Positions 50,102 to 58,579 are shown, counted from the first letter of the stretch. The stretch: DNA of 64,000 nucleotides from JAIXWP01 sp965247015 (GCA_965247015.1 CBDFGG010000004.1:558001-622000), one strand, 5' to 3'. Notes: generated by a model not told the origin, from the letters alone. Program-made: numbers and translations.

Positions 50102-51544
50102 ATGGAAAAAAACCGAATACTCTCCCTAATTGCAGGCCCGTTGGTCTTCTTGATATTTTGCTTTTTGCCTATTTCTGGTCTTGAGCCGATTGCATTAAAA
50201 ACAATTGGCGTGATTGCTTGGATGCTGATTTGGTGGATCACAGAGGCTGTTCCAATGGGCACTACTTCGCTCTTACCTGTTGCCATCTTTCCTCTCTTCG
50301 GTATTTTACCTATAGAAAAAACTTGTTTGGCCTATGGGAATAAATATGTGTTCCTATTTATGTCGGGCTTCATCATTGCGCTTGCGATGGAGAAATGGAA
50401 CCTGCATCGAAGATTGGCCTTATCCATAGTGCACCGAACAGGACTCGGCGCAGACCGAATCATCCTTGGGTTCTATACATCCTCATATCTCATCTCCATG
50501 TGGATTAGCAATACTGCAACTGCACTAATGATGTTTCCAATTGCTAGTTCTGTCATAGCCCTGCTGCTGCATGAAGACAAAAAGCTTCATGGTAAAAAAG
50601 AGAAAAATTTCGCATTGACTTTGATGTTATCCATTGCTTATGGTTCCAGTATTGGAGGCATCGCTACACTCGTGGGCAGCCCTCCCAATGCGGCAATGGC
50701 GGGCATCCTGAGCAGCGACACGTTCAAAACCTCGGTGAGTTTTTTTGACTGGTTCAAATATGGATTACCATTTTCATTCGTACTGTTTATTGCTTCTTAT
50801 TTTCTTTTGGTAAAAGTTATTTTCCCCAATAAACTCGGGGAGTTCAGTATCGGAAACAATATCATTCGAGATGAGCTTGATAAATTAGGATCTTGGAAAA
50901 AAGAGGAAAAGCGCGTGTTTGTAGTGTTCGTTTTAACTGCTCTTCTGTGGATTCTTCAAGAACCAATAGCAAAATGGTTCCCTTCTGAAACTATTCAGGT
51001 CACCGATGTAGGAATCGGAATGATCGCTGCGATTTTATTATTCATCATTCCTTCAAGTAAGCCATCTGAATCCAGACTTTTGGAATGGAAAGACACCGAA
51101 AAACTTCCTTGGGGAGTACTACTTATGTTTGGCGGTGGACTTGCTCTTTCAGAAGCTTTTAAGTTTAGTGGCTTGATTGAGAAGGTAACTGAACTCATGG
51201 CTGGTGTAGATCAATCAAACACTTTTGTTTTCGTGAGTTTGCTTTGTTTAGTAGGTCTTGTGCTTACTGCCTTGATGAGTAATCTAGCGATGGTCAATAT
51301 TTTCGTGCCGATAGTTGCAGCTCTTGCTGTTGGCGCTGGAGTTGATCCAATTTTGTTTGCGATTCCGGTAACGATCGCCGCGAGTTGTGATTTTATGTTC
51401 CCGATGAGCACTCCGCCCAACGCTATCGCCTACAGCAGCGGGCATATCAAGGCTGCTGACATGCTCAAGGCTGGACTGGTCCTCAATATTCTTTCCTTCA
51501 TTCTTCTGAGTGCCCTTATTTGGGTGGCAACGCAATTTATTTGA
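50102..51544 (+). CDS. SLC13/DASS-family anion transporter
   Basis: A 480-residue inner-membrane protein with about eleven hydrophobic segments. DASS features are WWITEAVPMGTTSLLPVAIFPLFGI, SNTATALMMFPIASSVIALL in the first half, and the duplicated SNLAMVNIFVPIVAALA and FPMSTPPNAIAYSSGHIK in the second. These carriers move dicarboxylates, citrate or sulfate with sodium. The gene ends 36 bases before arsR, but the arsR operator lies between, so I place it outside the arsenic operon. The substrate is not assigned. Confidence 0.92.
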   Translation: MEKNRILSLIAGPLVFLIFCFLPISGLEPIALKTIGVIAWMLIWWITEAVPMGTTSLLPVAIFPLFGILPIEKTCLAYGNKYVFLFMSGFIIALAMEKWNLHRRLALSIVHRTGLGADRIILGFYTSSYLISMWISNTATALMMFPIASSVIALLLHEDKKLHGKKEKNFALTLMLSIAYGSSIGGIATLVGSPPNAAMAGILSSDTFKTSVSFFDWFKYGLPFSFVLFIASYFLLVKVIFPNKLGEFSIGNNIIRDELDKLGSWKKEEKRVFVVFVLTALLWILQEPIAKWFPSETIQVTDVGIGMIAAILLFIIPSSKPSESRLLEWKDTEKLPWGVLLMFGGGLALSEAFKFSGLIEKVTELMAGVDQSNTFVFVSLLCLVGLVLTALMSNLAMVNIFVPIVAALAVGAGVDPILFAIPVTIAASCDFMFPMSTPPNAIAYSSGHIKAADMLKAGLVLNILSFILLSALIWVATQFI

Positions 51545-51559
51545 CAAACCGGATATTAC

Positions 51560-51575
51560 ATCGTAATATTGCGAT
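51560..51575 (+). promoter_or_regulatory. Probable ArsR operator 1
   Basis: ATCGTAATATTGCGAT, a near-perfect palindrome, lies 5 bases before the arsR ATG. The same core occurs at 51938-51953. ArsR-type repressors bind such AT-rich palindromes over their own promoter. Confidence 0.75.
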
Positions 51576-51580
51576 TAATT

Positions 51581-51916
51581 ATGGGAGTTACTAAAACAGA
51601 TTTATTTACCAAAGAGCAAAATGAAATTGCTCTGATTGCAAAAGTGCTCGGTCATCCTGCGCGCATTGCTATCATACAGTATTTGGTAAAGGCAAATCGA
51701 TGTATCAATGGCGAACTTGTAGAAGAACTAGGGCTCGCACAAGCTACGATTAGCCAACATTTGAAAGAATTGAAATCTGTAGGATTGATACAAGGCACTA
51801 TTGAAGGTACTTCGGTAAGCTATTGTATCAACGCGGCTAAATGGGAAGAAGTATCGGGAATGATGTCGGCATTGTTCTCCAATTTCTCTACCTCATGCGG
51901 CAATGACTGTTGTTGA
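51581..51916 (+). CDS. arsR: ArsR/SmtB-family metalloregulator
   Basis: A 111-residue winged-helix repressor. The HTH part is VLGHPARIAIIQYLVK ... LVEELGLAQATISQHLKELKSVGLI. There is no Cys pair at the start of helix 3 (classical ELCVCDL); instead the C-terminus ends TSCGNDCC, and a single Cys sits at residue 43 (NRCINGE). The metalloid is probably bound by the C-terminal cysteines, a relocated site like those seen in other ArsR types. I start at ATG 51581; TTG 51569 would cover the operator. Confidence 0.9.
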   Translation: MGVTKTDLFTKEQNEIALIAKVLGHPARIAIIQYLVKANRCINGELVEELGLAQATISQHLKELKSVGLIQGTIEGTSVSYCINAAKWEEVSGMMSALFSNFSTSCGNDCC

Positions 51917-51937
51917 ACTATTTTTTTGAAATCATTC

Positions 51938-51953
51938 ATCGCAATATTGCAAT
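51938..51953 (+). promoter_or_regulatory. Probable ArsR operator 2
   Basis: ATCGCAATATTGCAAT lies 22-37 bases before the DUF6428-like gene and shares the 16-base palindrome of operator 1 with three base differences, so the operon may have a second regulated promoter. Confidence 0.7.
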
Positions 51954-51975
51954 ATTAAATTAGTAGATAGAAATT

Positions 51976-52452
51976 ATGAGACTAAACGAATTCAAAAAGG
52001 CGCTTTCGACCTTAGAGATTCTTCAATTTATAACCCCCACGGGGCATATTGTTCCTGCTCACTTTCATGTGACGGAAATTGGGAAGGTAAACAAGCAATT
52101 CATTGATTGTGGTGGTCAATACCGTGAAGAGCAAGTGGTGCGCTTTCAGCTTTGGACAGCAGATGATCATGACCATCGTTTAGCGGCATCAAAACTCACT
52201 AAAATTATTGCATTAGGAGAAGAGAAACTTGGCCTAGGAGACTGGGAAATTGAAGTAGAATACCAAGGTCAAACGATTGGTAAGTACGGATTGGACTTTG
52301 ATGGAATTTCCTTTCACTTGGTGAATACTATCACTGCTTGTCTCGCCTCTGATGCATGCGGTATTCCTTCACAAAAACAAAAAATTGAATTACAAGATTT
52401 GACCACTGCCTCCGCAAACACGTCATGCAAACCTGGCGGTGGATGCTGCTAA
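51976..52452 (+). CDS. DUF6428-like protein of the arsenic operon
   Basis: A 158-residue cytosolic protein. PAHFHVTEIGKVNKQFIDCGG (about residues 27-47), the His/Asp-rich ADDHDHRLAASKL, and the C-terminal tail CKPGGGCC suggest metal or metalloid binding. I recall this as DUF6428, found in arsenic-resistance gene sets of Bacteroidota, with unknown function. It sits between arsR and the arsenate-reductase-like gene (11 bases to the next). It could be a metallochaperone delivering arsenite to the pump. That role is inference. Confidence 0.75.
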   Translation: MRLNEFKKALSTLEILQFITPTGHIVPAHFHVTEIGKVNKQFIDCGGQYREEQVVRFQLWTADDHDHRLAASKLTKIIALGEEKLGLGDWEIEVEYQGQTIGKYGLDFDGISFHLVNTITACLASDACGIPSQKQKIELQDLTTASANTSCKPGGGCC

Positions 52453-52463
52453 ACTAATACAAG

Positions 52464-53078
52464 ATGAATCCCACTATTCTATCCTATATCGATGATCGCA
52501 TAGCTGCGTTTGCTTCGCTAACCGATGATCGTAAAAAACAACTGTTGGTCTTGATAGATTTTATTTCCAAGAGAAAAGAAGACCAAACAATTGCACTCAC
52601 TATGATCTGTACGCACAATTCTAGACGAAGTCACCTGACGCAGGTTTGGTCTCAAGTTGCAGCTCATTATTATGGATTAAAAAATATAGTTACTTACTCA
52701 GGTGGAACAGAAGCCACAGCTATGTATAGCGCAGTTGGAGAAACGCTTGCAGAGATTGGTTTTGATGTAAATAAATTAAGCGATTCGTTGAATCCTGTTT
52801 TTGCGTTGAGATATGATGAAAAGGCGCTTCCGATCATTTGTTTTTCTAAAGTGTACGACGACGAGTTTAATCCAAAAAATGGCTTCGCTGCAGTAATGAC
52901 TTGCGGTCATGCTGATGCAAATTGTCCCCACATTCCGCAGGCAGCACAACGTATATCCCTCCCGTACGAAGACCCAAAAAACTATGACGAGAGTCCACTA
53001 AAAATGCAAGCTTACCGAGAGCGTTGTGATCAAGTAGCCACAGAAATGCTGTTTGTAATGTCTCAAATCAATCACTAA
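52464..53078 (+). CDS. arsC: Arsenate reductase / low-molecular-weight phosphatase-like protein
   Basis: A 204-residue protein of the low-molecular-weight tyrosine phosphatase fold, the same fold as thioredoxin-coupled arsenate reductases. The P-loop CTHNSRRS (CX5R-S) lies near residue 50; MTCGHADANCPHIPQA adds further cysteines that could form the relay disulfide, and ISLPYEDPKNYDES is the Asp loop. It converts arsenate to arsenite for the ACR3 pump. At 204 residues it is longer than typical ArsC (about 135), with an N-terminal extension of about 45 residues. Confidence 0.87.
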   Translation: MNPTILSYIDDRIAAFASLTDDRKKQLLVLIDFISKRKEDQTIALTMICTHNSRRSHLTQVWSQVAAHYYGLKNIVTYSGGTEATAMYSAVGETLAEIGFDVNKLSDSLNPVFALRYDEKALPIICFSKVYDDEFNPKNGFAAVMTCGHADANCPHIPQAAQRISLPYEDPKNYDESPLKMQAYRERCDQVATEMLFVMSQINH

Positions 53079-53080
53079 AA

Positions 53081-54136
53081 ATGGAAGCAAAAAAGTCAAT
53101 AGGATTCTTTGAAAAATATCTTACCCTCTGGGTGCTATTATGCATTGGAGTAGGAATTGCGGTGGGCATTATTGGAGGTGACTCTATCACCACGCTAAGT
53201 GAAATTAATATTTCCACTGTCAATATTCCAGTAGCCATTTTAGTATGGGCCATGATATTTCCGATGATGGTACAGATAGATTTTTCATCTATCAAATATG
53301 TTGCACGAGATTGGAAAGGGCTAGGCCTAACCGTTTTCATTAATTGGGTTGTAAAGCCATTTAGCATGGCTCTATTCGGTTACATTTTCTTCTATCATGT
53401 TTTCCAAGCGTGGATTATGCCGGAGCTTGCCGATCAATACATCGCAGGCGCCATTCTATTAGGTGCGGCGCCATGCACAGCGATGGTGTTTGTTTGGTCT
53501 TATCTCAGCGATGGCGATCCAACATACACATTGATACAGGTAAGTGTAAATGATTTAATTCTACTTGTTGCATTTGTACCCATTGTTGCATTTCTATTTC
53601 ACGCATTTGGAATTACCGCTTTTGAAAACGGGCAATCCGTTGGTATCCCTTATGATGCATTGATCACATCAGTTGTTGTGTTTGTTGTAATACCACTTCT
53701 GGCTGGTTGGCTAACCAATACTTACTTAAGAAAAAAGAAAGGAGAAGAATGGTTTAAGTTAGTTTTTCTAAAAGCACTTAAGCCCATTTCTACGATAGCA
53801 CTATTGCTTACACTTATTTTATTATTTGCATTTCAGGGAGAGCAAATCACATCCGATCCAGTTGCAATTTTATTAATTGCAGTGCCACTTACTATTCAAA
53901 CCTATTTCATCTTTTTTCTTTCATGGTTTATTGGAAAAAAATTGAAATTGAGTCATGCCATTTGCGCACCGGCAGCGATGATTGGCGCAAGCAATTTTTT
54001 TGAATTAGCGGTAGCTGTGGCGATCTCGCTTTTTGGGCTAGATTCAGGAGCTTCATTGGCCACCGTTGTAGGAGTGCTAATTGAAGTACCCGTAATGTTA
54101 TCACTTGTCGCCTTGGCGAATCGATGGAGGTATTGA
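53081..54136 (+). CDS. acr3: ACR3-family arsenite efflux transporter
   Basis: A 351-residue inner-membrane protein with ten hydrophobic segments. It has the ACR3 hallmarks GAAPCTAMVFVWSYLSDGDPTYTL (catalytic Cys in the fourth segment) and APAAMIGASNFFELAVAVAISLFGLDSGA. It exports arsenite using the proton gradient. It starts 2 bases after the arsC-like stop and ends the operon before a terminator shared with tRNA-Arg. It is not of the ArsB type. Confidence 0.95.
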   Translation: MEAKKSIGFFEKYLTLWVLLCIGVGIAVGIIGGDSITTLSEINISTVNIPVAILVWAMIFPMMVQIDFSSIKYVARDWKGLGLTVFINWVVKPFSMALFGYIFFYHVFQAWIMPELADQYIAGAILLGAAPCTAMVFVWSYLSDGDPTYTLIQVSVNDLILLVAFVPIVAFLFHAFGITAFENGQSVGIPYDALITSVVVFVVIPLLAGWLTNTYLRKKKGEEWFKLVFLKALKPISTIALLLTLILLFAFQGEQITSDPVAILLIAVPLTIQTYFIFFLSWFIGKKLKLSHAICAPAAMIGASNFFELAVAVAISLFGLDSGASLATVVGVLIEVPVMLSLVALANRWRY

Positions 54137-54162
54137 GCAGAAACGCAGCCTTATAAAACGTG

Positions 54163-54190
54163 AAAAGCCACCCTAAATGAGTGGCTTTTT
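54163..54190. terminator. Bidirectional terminator, arsenic operon / tRNA-Arg
   Basis: AAAAGCCAC (54163-54171) pairs with GTGGCTTTT (54181-54189), 9-base loop, T run on both strands. Confidence 0.88.
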
Positions 54191-54193
54191 TCG

Positions 54194-54267
54194 TGATCCC
54201 GAAGGGATTCGAACCCCTGACCGTCTGCTTAGAAGGCAGATGCTCTATCCAGCTGAGCTACGAGATC
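54194..54267 (-). tRNA. tRNA-Arg (TCT)
   Basis: Acceptor GATCTCG/CGGGATC with discriminator A, D-arm GCTCAGCTGGATAGAGC, anticodon stem TCTGC/GCAGA with loop CTTCTAA, T-arm AGGGGTTCGAATCCCTT. CCA is not encoded. Confidence 0.96.
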
Positions 54268-54277
54268 ATTATAAAAC

Positions 54278-54308
54278 AGAAAAGACAACCCCGAAGTTGT
54301 CTTTTCTT
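54278..54308 (-). terminator. Terminator between tRNA-Pro and tRNA-Arg
   Basis: AGAAAAGACAAC (54278-54289) pairs perfectly with GTTGTCTTTTCT (54296-54307), loop CCCGAA. It lies just downstream of tRNA-Pro on the minus strand. Confidence 0.8.
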
Positions 54309-54311
54309 TGT

Positions 54312-54384
54312 CGGGGTGGCAGGATTCGAACCTACGACCTCCTGCTCCCAAAGCAGGCGCGATACCGGGCTACGCTACACCCCG
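54312..54384 (-). tRNA. tRNA-Pro (TGG)
   Basis: Acceptor CGGGGTG/CACCCCG with discriminator A, anticodon stem CCTGC/GCAGG with loop TTTGGGA, T-arm TAGGTTCGAATCCTG. CCA is not encoded. Confidence 0.95.
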
Positions 54385-54428
54385 AAACTTACCTAAAGTT
54401 GCCTTTTCAAACCTACCCCGCTCTCGCG

Positions 54429-54462
54429 AGAAACGTTTGAGTCGGCAGACTCTTCGGTTTCT
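54429..54462. other. Nested hairpin between tRNA-Pro and tRNA-Ser
   Basis: AGAAAC (54429-54434) pairs with GTTTCT (54457-54462), and inside it GAGTC (54439-54443) pairs with GACTC (54448-54452). It has no T run; it may be a processing signal in a tRNA-Ser/tRNA-Pro transcript. Confidence 0.4.
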
Positions 54463-54463
54463 G

Positions 54464-54552
54464 CGGAAAGGGGGGGATTCGAACCCCCGGTACCGGTTAC
54501 CCAGTACGACAGTTTAGCAAACTGTTGGTTTCAGCCACTCACCCACCTTTCC
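54464..54552 (-). tRNA. tRNA-Ser (GCT)
   Basis: Class II tRNA of 89 bases: acceptor GGAAAGG/CCTTTCC with discriminator G, anticodon stem ACAGT/ACTGT with loop TTGCTAA, a long variable arm and T-arm GGGGGTTCGAATCCCCC. CCA is not encoded. Confidence 0.96.
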
Positions 54553-54619
54553 GGTTGGGCTCAATAAATTTTGAGGGGGCAAATGTATAAATAATGACTG
54601 AATTTCCAACTCTTTTCTA

Positions 54620-55204
54620 TCAGAATTCCATTAATTTTTTATAGACCTGGTGCACAGGCAGTCCCATCACATTGAAATATGAACCCTCTAACTTATTGAT
54701 GCCCATATAACCTATGAACTCTTGAACCCCATAACTGCCGGCCTTATCATACGGTTGATACTTGTCAATATAGTACTCAATTTCTTCTTGCGTCAGCACT
54801 TCAAAATACACTTTGGTCTCATCAAAGAATGTGATAGACTTATCTTTTGACGTAACAGTCACGGCGGTATATACCACATGATGATTGCCACTCAACTCTT
54901 TTACCATTGCAACGGCCTCATCCCGATCTTCCGGTTTATTCAAAACATGATCATTTACCCAAACAACCGTATCGGCAGTTATCACCACCTCATTTTCTTT
55001 CATTTCAGGTAAAAAAGCTTGGGCCTTTAGCTTTGATAAAAACAAAGGAATTTCCTCGCGTTGTAAAGCCGGTGGAAAATTCTCGTCTACTTCCATCGTT
55101 CGCACTTCAAAAGAAATATCCAATCCCTTCATCAACTCCTGACGACGCGGGCTTTTCGACGCTAAAACAATCTTGTGATTTTTATATTTTTCGGCTAATA
55201 GCAT
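54620..55204 (-). CDS. maf: Maf-like nucleoside triphosphate pyrophosphatase
   Basis: A 194-residue Maf/ITPase-fold enzyme. It opens with KIVLASKSPRRQELMKGL, then EVRTMEVDENFP, VITADTVVWV and the end block YDKAGSYGVQEFIGYMGINKLEGSYFNVMGLPV. Maf proteins hydrolyse non-canonical or pyrimidine nucleoside triphosphates (dTTP/UTP type) and can slow cell division. The gene is divergent from guaA, 52 bases apart, with a TACATTTG box 17 bases upstream. Confidence 0.93.
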   Translation of the reverse strand: MLLAEKYKNHKIVLASKSPRRQELMKGLDISFEVRTMEVDENFPPALQREEIPLFLSKLKAQAFLPEMKENEVVITADTVVWVNDHVLNKPEDRDEAVAMVKELSGNHHVVYTAVTVTSKDKSITFFDETKVYFEVLTQEEIEYYIDKYQPYDKAGSYGVQEFIGYMGINKLEGSYFNVMGLPVHQVYKKLMEF

Positions 55205-55221
55205 TGTTTCAAATTATTGAG

Positions 55222-55229
55222 CAAATGTA
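55222..55229 (-). promoter_or_regulatory. -7 box for maf (TACATTTG)
   Basis: TACATTTG on the minus strand, 17 bases before the maf ATG; no -33 TTG at standard spacing. Confidence 0.5.
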
Positions 55230-55256
55230 TGCTCAGATATAACTAATTTCGCAGCC

Positions 55257-56789
55257 ATGCACGAGACCATACTCATTCTAGATTTTGGCTCGCAAGTCAC
55301 TCAGCTGATTGCGCGTCGTATTCGCGAACTAAACATCTATTGCGAAATTCATCCTTGGAACAAAGCTCCTGAAATTACTTCAAATGTGAAAGGCCTAATC
55401 CTCTCTGGAAGTCCTTTTTCTGTAAAACAAGACGGTGCTCCCAAACCAGATGTTTCTCAATACACCTCTAAACTTCCTGTTTTAGGAATTTGCTACGGTG
55501 CACAACTCCTCGCTGAATTACACGGCGGAGAAGTCATCAGATCTACTCACAGAGAATATGGTCGTGCAAACTTGGTGTCTGTTGATCGCTCTTGCGCCAT
55601 CATGAAGGATATTCCTACAGATTCGCAAGTTTGGATGTCGCATGGCGACACCATTCTCAATGCAGGGCCAAGTGCAAAAATTGTTTGCTCTACAGCAGAT
55701 GTCGCTTGCGCTGGCTACCAACTCGGAGATCAGAAAGTATATGGTGTACAGTTCCACCCTGAAGTTTATCACAGCACGGATGGAAAACAATTGTTGCAAA
55801 ATTTTGTAGTGGACGTTTGCGGTTGCTCACAAGATTGGACCCCTTCTCAATTCGTAGAAGAAACAGTAGCACAGTTGAAGTCACAAATCGGCAACGATAA
55901 AGTGATCATGGGTCTTTCTGGTGGTGTTGACTCATCAGTTGCTGCAATGCTTATCCATCGCGCTATTGGGCCAAACCTTATCTGCATTTTTGTAGATAAT
56001 GGTCTGCTTCGAAAAAATGAATACGAAGAAGTACTCCACAGCTATCAAGACATGGGCTTGAACATTAAAGGTGTGGATGCAAAAGATAAATTCTATTCTG
56101 CACTTGCAGGACTCACAGACCCAGAAGCAAAACGCAAGGCCATTGGCAAAGTTTTCATTGATGTATTTGATGAAGAATCAAAACAATATGCGGATGCAAA
56201 ATGGCTTGGTCAAGGAACTATCTATCCAGATGTAATAGAGTCTGTATCTGTTGGTGGAGGCCCATCTCAGACAATCAAATCACATCACAATGTGGGTGGT
56301 TTACCAGACTACATGAAACTGAGCGTGGTAGAACCACTAAGACTGCTGTTTAAAGATGAAGTAAGACGAGTTGGTCGTTCGATGAATATCAAGTCTTCGA
56401 TCTTGGACCGACACCCATTCCCTGGACCTGGCTTAGGAATTAGAATACTCGGAGACATCACTGCCGAAAAGGTACGCATCTTGCAAGAGGTGGACGCCAT
56501 TTGGATTAATGGACTTCGCGAAAACAATTTGTATAATGAAGTTTGGCAAGCAGGAGCAATTCTACTTCCAGTGCAAAGTGTTGGAGTGATGGGTGACGAA
56601 AGAACCTATGAACAAGCAGTTGCACTTCGCGCAGTGAATAGTACGGATGGTATGACAGCGGACTGGAGCAGACTTCCACATGAATTCCTTGCAAAAGTTT
56701 CCAATGACATTATCAATAAAGTGAAAGGTGTTAATCGCGTGGTATATGATATTAGTTCAAAACCACCAGCAACAATTGAATGGGAATAA
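55257..56789 (+). CDS. guaA: GMP synthase (glutamine-hydrolysing)
   Basis: A 510-residue enzyme converting XMP to GMP. It has a class I glutamine amidotransferase domain (about 1-195; LGICYGAQLLAE with the catalytic Cys, HPEVYHS), an ATP-pyrophosphatase domain (about 200-390; MGLSGGVDSSVAAML P-loop) and a C-terminal dimerisation domain ending in RVVYDISSKPPATIEWE. The length is normal. A TAATTTCG string, a variant of the -7 box, ends 5 bases before the ATG. The stop overlaps the next gene (TAATG). Confidence 0.97.
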   Translation: MHETILILDFGSQVTQLIARRIRELNIYCEIHPWNKAPEITSNVKGLILSGSPFSVKQDGAPKPDVSQYTSKLPVLGICYGAQLLAELHGGEVIRSTHREYGRANLVSVDRSCAIMKDIPTDSQVWMSHGDTILNAGPSAKIVCSTADVACAGYQLGDQKVYGVQFHPEVYHSTDGKQLLQNFVVDVCGCSQDWTPSQFVEETVAQLKSQIGNDKVIMGLSGGVDSSVAAMLIHRAIGPNLICIFVDNGLLRKNEYEEVLHSYQDMGLNIKGVDAKDKFYSALAGLTDPEAKRKAIGKVFIDVFDEESKQYADAKWLGQGTIYPDVIESVSVGGGPSQTIKSHHNVGGLPDYMKLSVVEPLRLLFKDEVRRVGRSMNIKSSILDRHPFPGPGLGIRILGDITAEKVRILQEVDAIWINGLRENNLYNEVWQAGAILLPVQSVGVMGDERTYEQAVALRAVNSTDGMTADWSRLPHEFLAKVSNDIINKVKGVNRVVYDISSKPPATIEWE

Positions 56790-58573
56790 TGATGAAATCG
56801 ATTTTGAAATGGAAAAATAGTGCTTGGATCATTTTGTTGGTCCTCACTCTTGCTTCTTGTTCTTCTACTGCACAAGTGATCGGCCCTGTTGAAGAAGTTC
56901 AAGGGAAGGCCTATTACATGCATACTGTCGAGAAAGGACAAACGCTCTATTCCATTTGTAAACTTTACAAAATCGATATCAATGATATGATTGCTGCGAA
57001 TCCCGGTTCCGACGTTTCGTTGCAGCTTGGGCAGACATTAAAAGTACCTGTTGAGAAATCGAAGTACAATGATTCAAAAGTGACTTCGAAAGGCGACAAA
57101 TCTTTCTTTGTACATAAGGTTGAAAAGAAGGAAACACTGTATTCCATCTCTAAACTTTACAATGTCGATATCAATGAAATCATAGCAGCGAATCCCGGAG
57201 CAGATCAAGGCTTGAAGAAAGGGCAAGAAGTGCTTATTCCTATTAAAAAAAGCACTGCACAGCCTGTTGTGGAGACCACAGCGAACATGAAAAAACATAC
57301 GGTAGCTGTTGGTGAAACATTATATGCAATTTCAAGACAATACAGAGTAACTGTTGAAGCAATTCAAGCTGCCAACCCTGGATTAGGCGAAGCTTTAAAA
57401 GAAGGACAGACCATCAATGTTCCTGTAAAAGCACTACCGAATGATCCTTCGGTTTTACCTCCTACTATAGATAAGCCAATCGAAAATAAACCGGTAACAA
57501 TAGTTGGTGGTGGCAAAAAAGAAAAATACAAAATTGGAGTTATTCTTCCCTTCTACTCAAACGAAGCAGACTCCACTTTAAATGAGAGAGAAAAAACATT
57601 CCGTGATGCATCTGTTCATTTGTATAGAGGAATGCTACTTGCTCTTGATTCACTAGAAGCACGTGGATTAGCCGCAGAATTGACCATTGAGGATGTTACA
57701 GATACGAAGTCATCAATTCAACGTGCATTAGCTAAAAAATCAATTGCGGATGCCGACCTAATTGTTGGGCCTGCATTCAAAGAGGCGATTACAGAAACAG
57801 CAAAGGCTACCGAAAAATCAGGTGCGCATATGGTCATTCCATTTCCTTTGAGTAATAAGATTTTACTTTCTTCTCAAAACATGAGCAAGGCCTGTCCTAG
57901 TGAGGCAACGCAGTGGGAGTATTTAGGAAGAAAACTTGCTGAAAAATATAAAAATGATCACGTTGTTTTAGTTCAATCTATCCAGATTGATGATGCTCGT
58001 GACGTACAAGTTTTTAGTCAATCCTATTTCTCAGCAAAGCAAGATTCTGTTGTCCAAGTGAAAGTAACTAATGGTACAGTGCCCACGCTAGCTGCAGCTC
58101 TTAGCAAAACGAAGAAGAATATCGTGGTAGTTCCAACGAATGATAAAAAAACGATTGCTTCTGTTTTCGAGGCCTTAAAAAATACCGATGCCATTATTTA
58201 TGGAAAATCAGAATGGGAGACTATGACGAATATTTCTTCTGATCAAAAAAATAAATTCAATATACATTTTCCAAAAACAATTCACCTTGACTACACCGAT
58301 GCGCGAAATCAGGATTGGATTGAATTGTATAGAAAAAAATACAAAACAGAGCCTACAGATTTCGCTGTACTAGGCTATGATATGATGATATATTATGGTC
58401 AAGCATTAAAGAGTTATGGAAAAGACTTTCCTAATCACTTTAATGAAATCAAGGCAAACGGATTACAATCTACCGGATTCAACTATTTCAAAACCGGCAA
58501 TGAATCAGGCTTTGAGAATAGGCACTGTGTCATTTTATATGCCGACGAATTCGAATATAAAATCGAACGATAG
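56789..58573 (+). CDS. Lipoprotein with three LysM domains and periplasmic-binding-like domain
   Basis: A 594-residue lipoprotein (LVLTLASC then SSTAQ). Three LysM domains follow (about 38-88, 106-154, 167-213; each HTVEKGQTLYSI-like with an AANPG core). The remaining 370 residues resemble a type I periplasmic binding protein (YKIGVILPFYSNEAD, DADLIVGPAFKEAI, VVLVQS, AVLGYDMMIYYGQAL). It probably binds peptidoglycan and a ligand. The start shares TAATG with the guaA stop; an in-frame ATG at 56780 inside guaA and one at 56792 are alternatives. A link to purine metabolism is not evident. Confidence 0.85.
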   Translation: MMKSILKWKNSAWIILLVLTLASCSSTAQVIGPVEEVQGKAYYMHTVEKGQTLYSICKLYKIDINDMIAANPGSDVSLQLGQTLKVPVEKSKYNDSKVTSKGDKSFFVHKVEKKETLYSISKLYNVDINEIIAANPGADQGLKKGQEVLIPIKKSTAQPVVETTANMKKHTVAVGETLYAISRQYRVTVEAIQAANPGLGEALKEGQTINVPVKALPNDPSVLPPTIDKPIENKPVTIVGGGKKEKYKIGVILPFYSNEADSTLNEREKTFRDASVHLYRGMLLALDSLEARGLAAELTIEDVTDTKSSIQRALAKKSIADADLIVGPAFKEAITETAKATEKSGAHMVIPFPLSNKILLSSQNMSKACPSEATQWEYLGRKLAEKYKNDHVVLVQSIQIDDARDVQVFSQSYFSAKQDSVVQVKVTNGTVPTLAAALSKTKKNIVVVPTNDKKTIASVFEALKNTDAIIYGKSEWETMTNISSDQKNKFNIHFPKTIHLDYTDARNQDWIELYRKKYKTEPTDFAVLGYDMMIYYGQALKSYGKDFPNHFNEIKANGLQSTGFNYFKTGNESGFENRHCVILYADEFEYKIER

Positions 58574-58579
58574 GATAAA

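Noticed and set aside
54177..54517. Open frames across the tRNA-Arg/Pro/Ser cluster
   Set aside because: They are translations of tRNA sequence; three clear cloverleaves explain the region.
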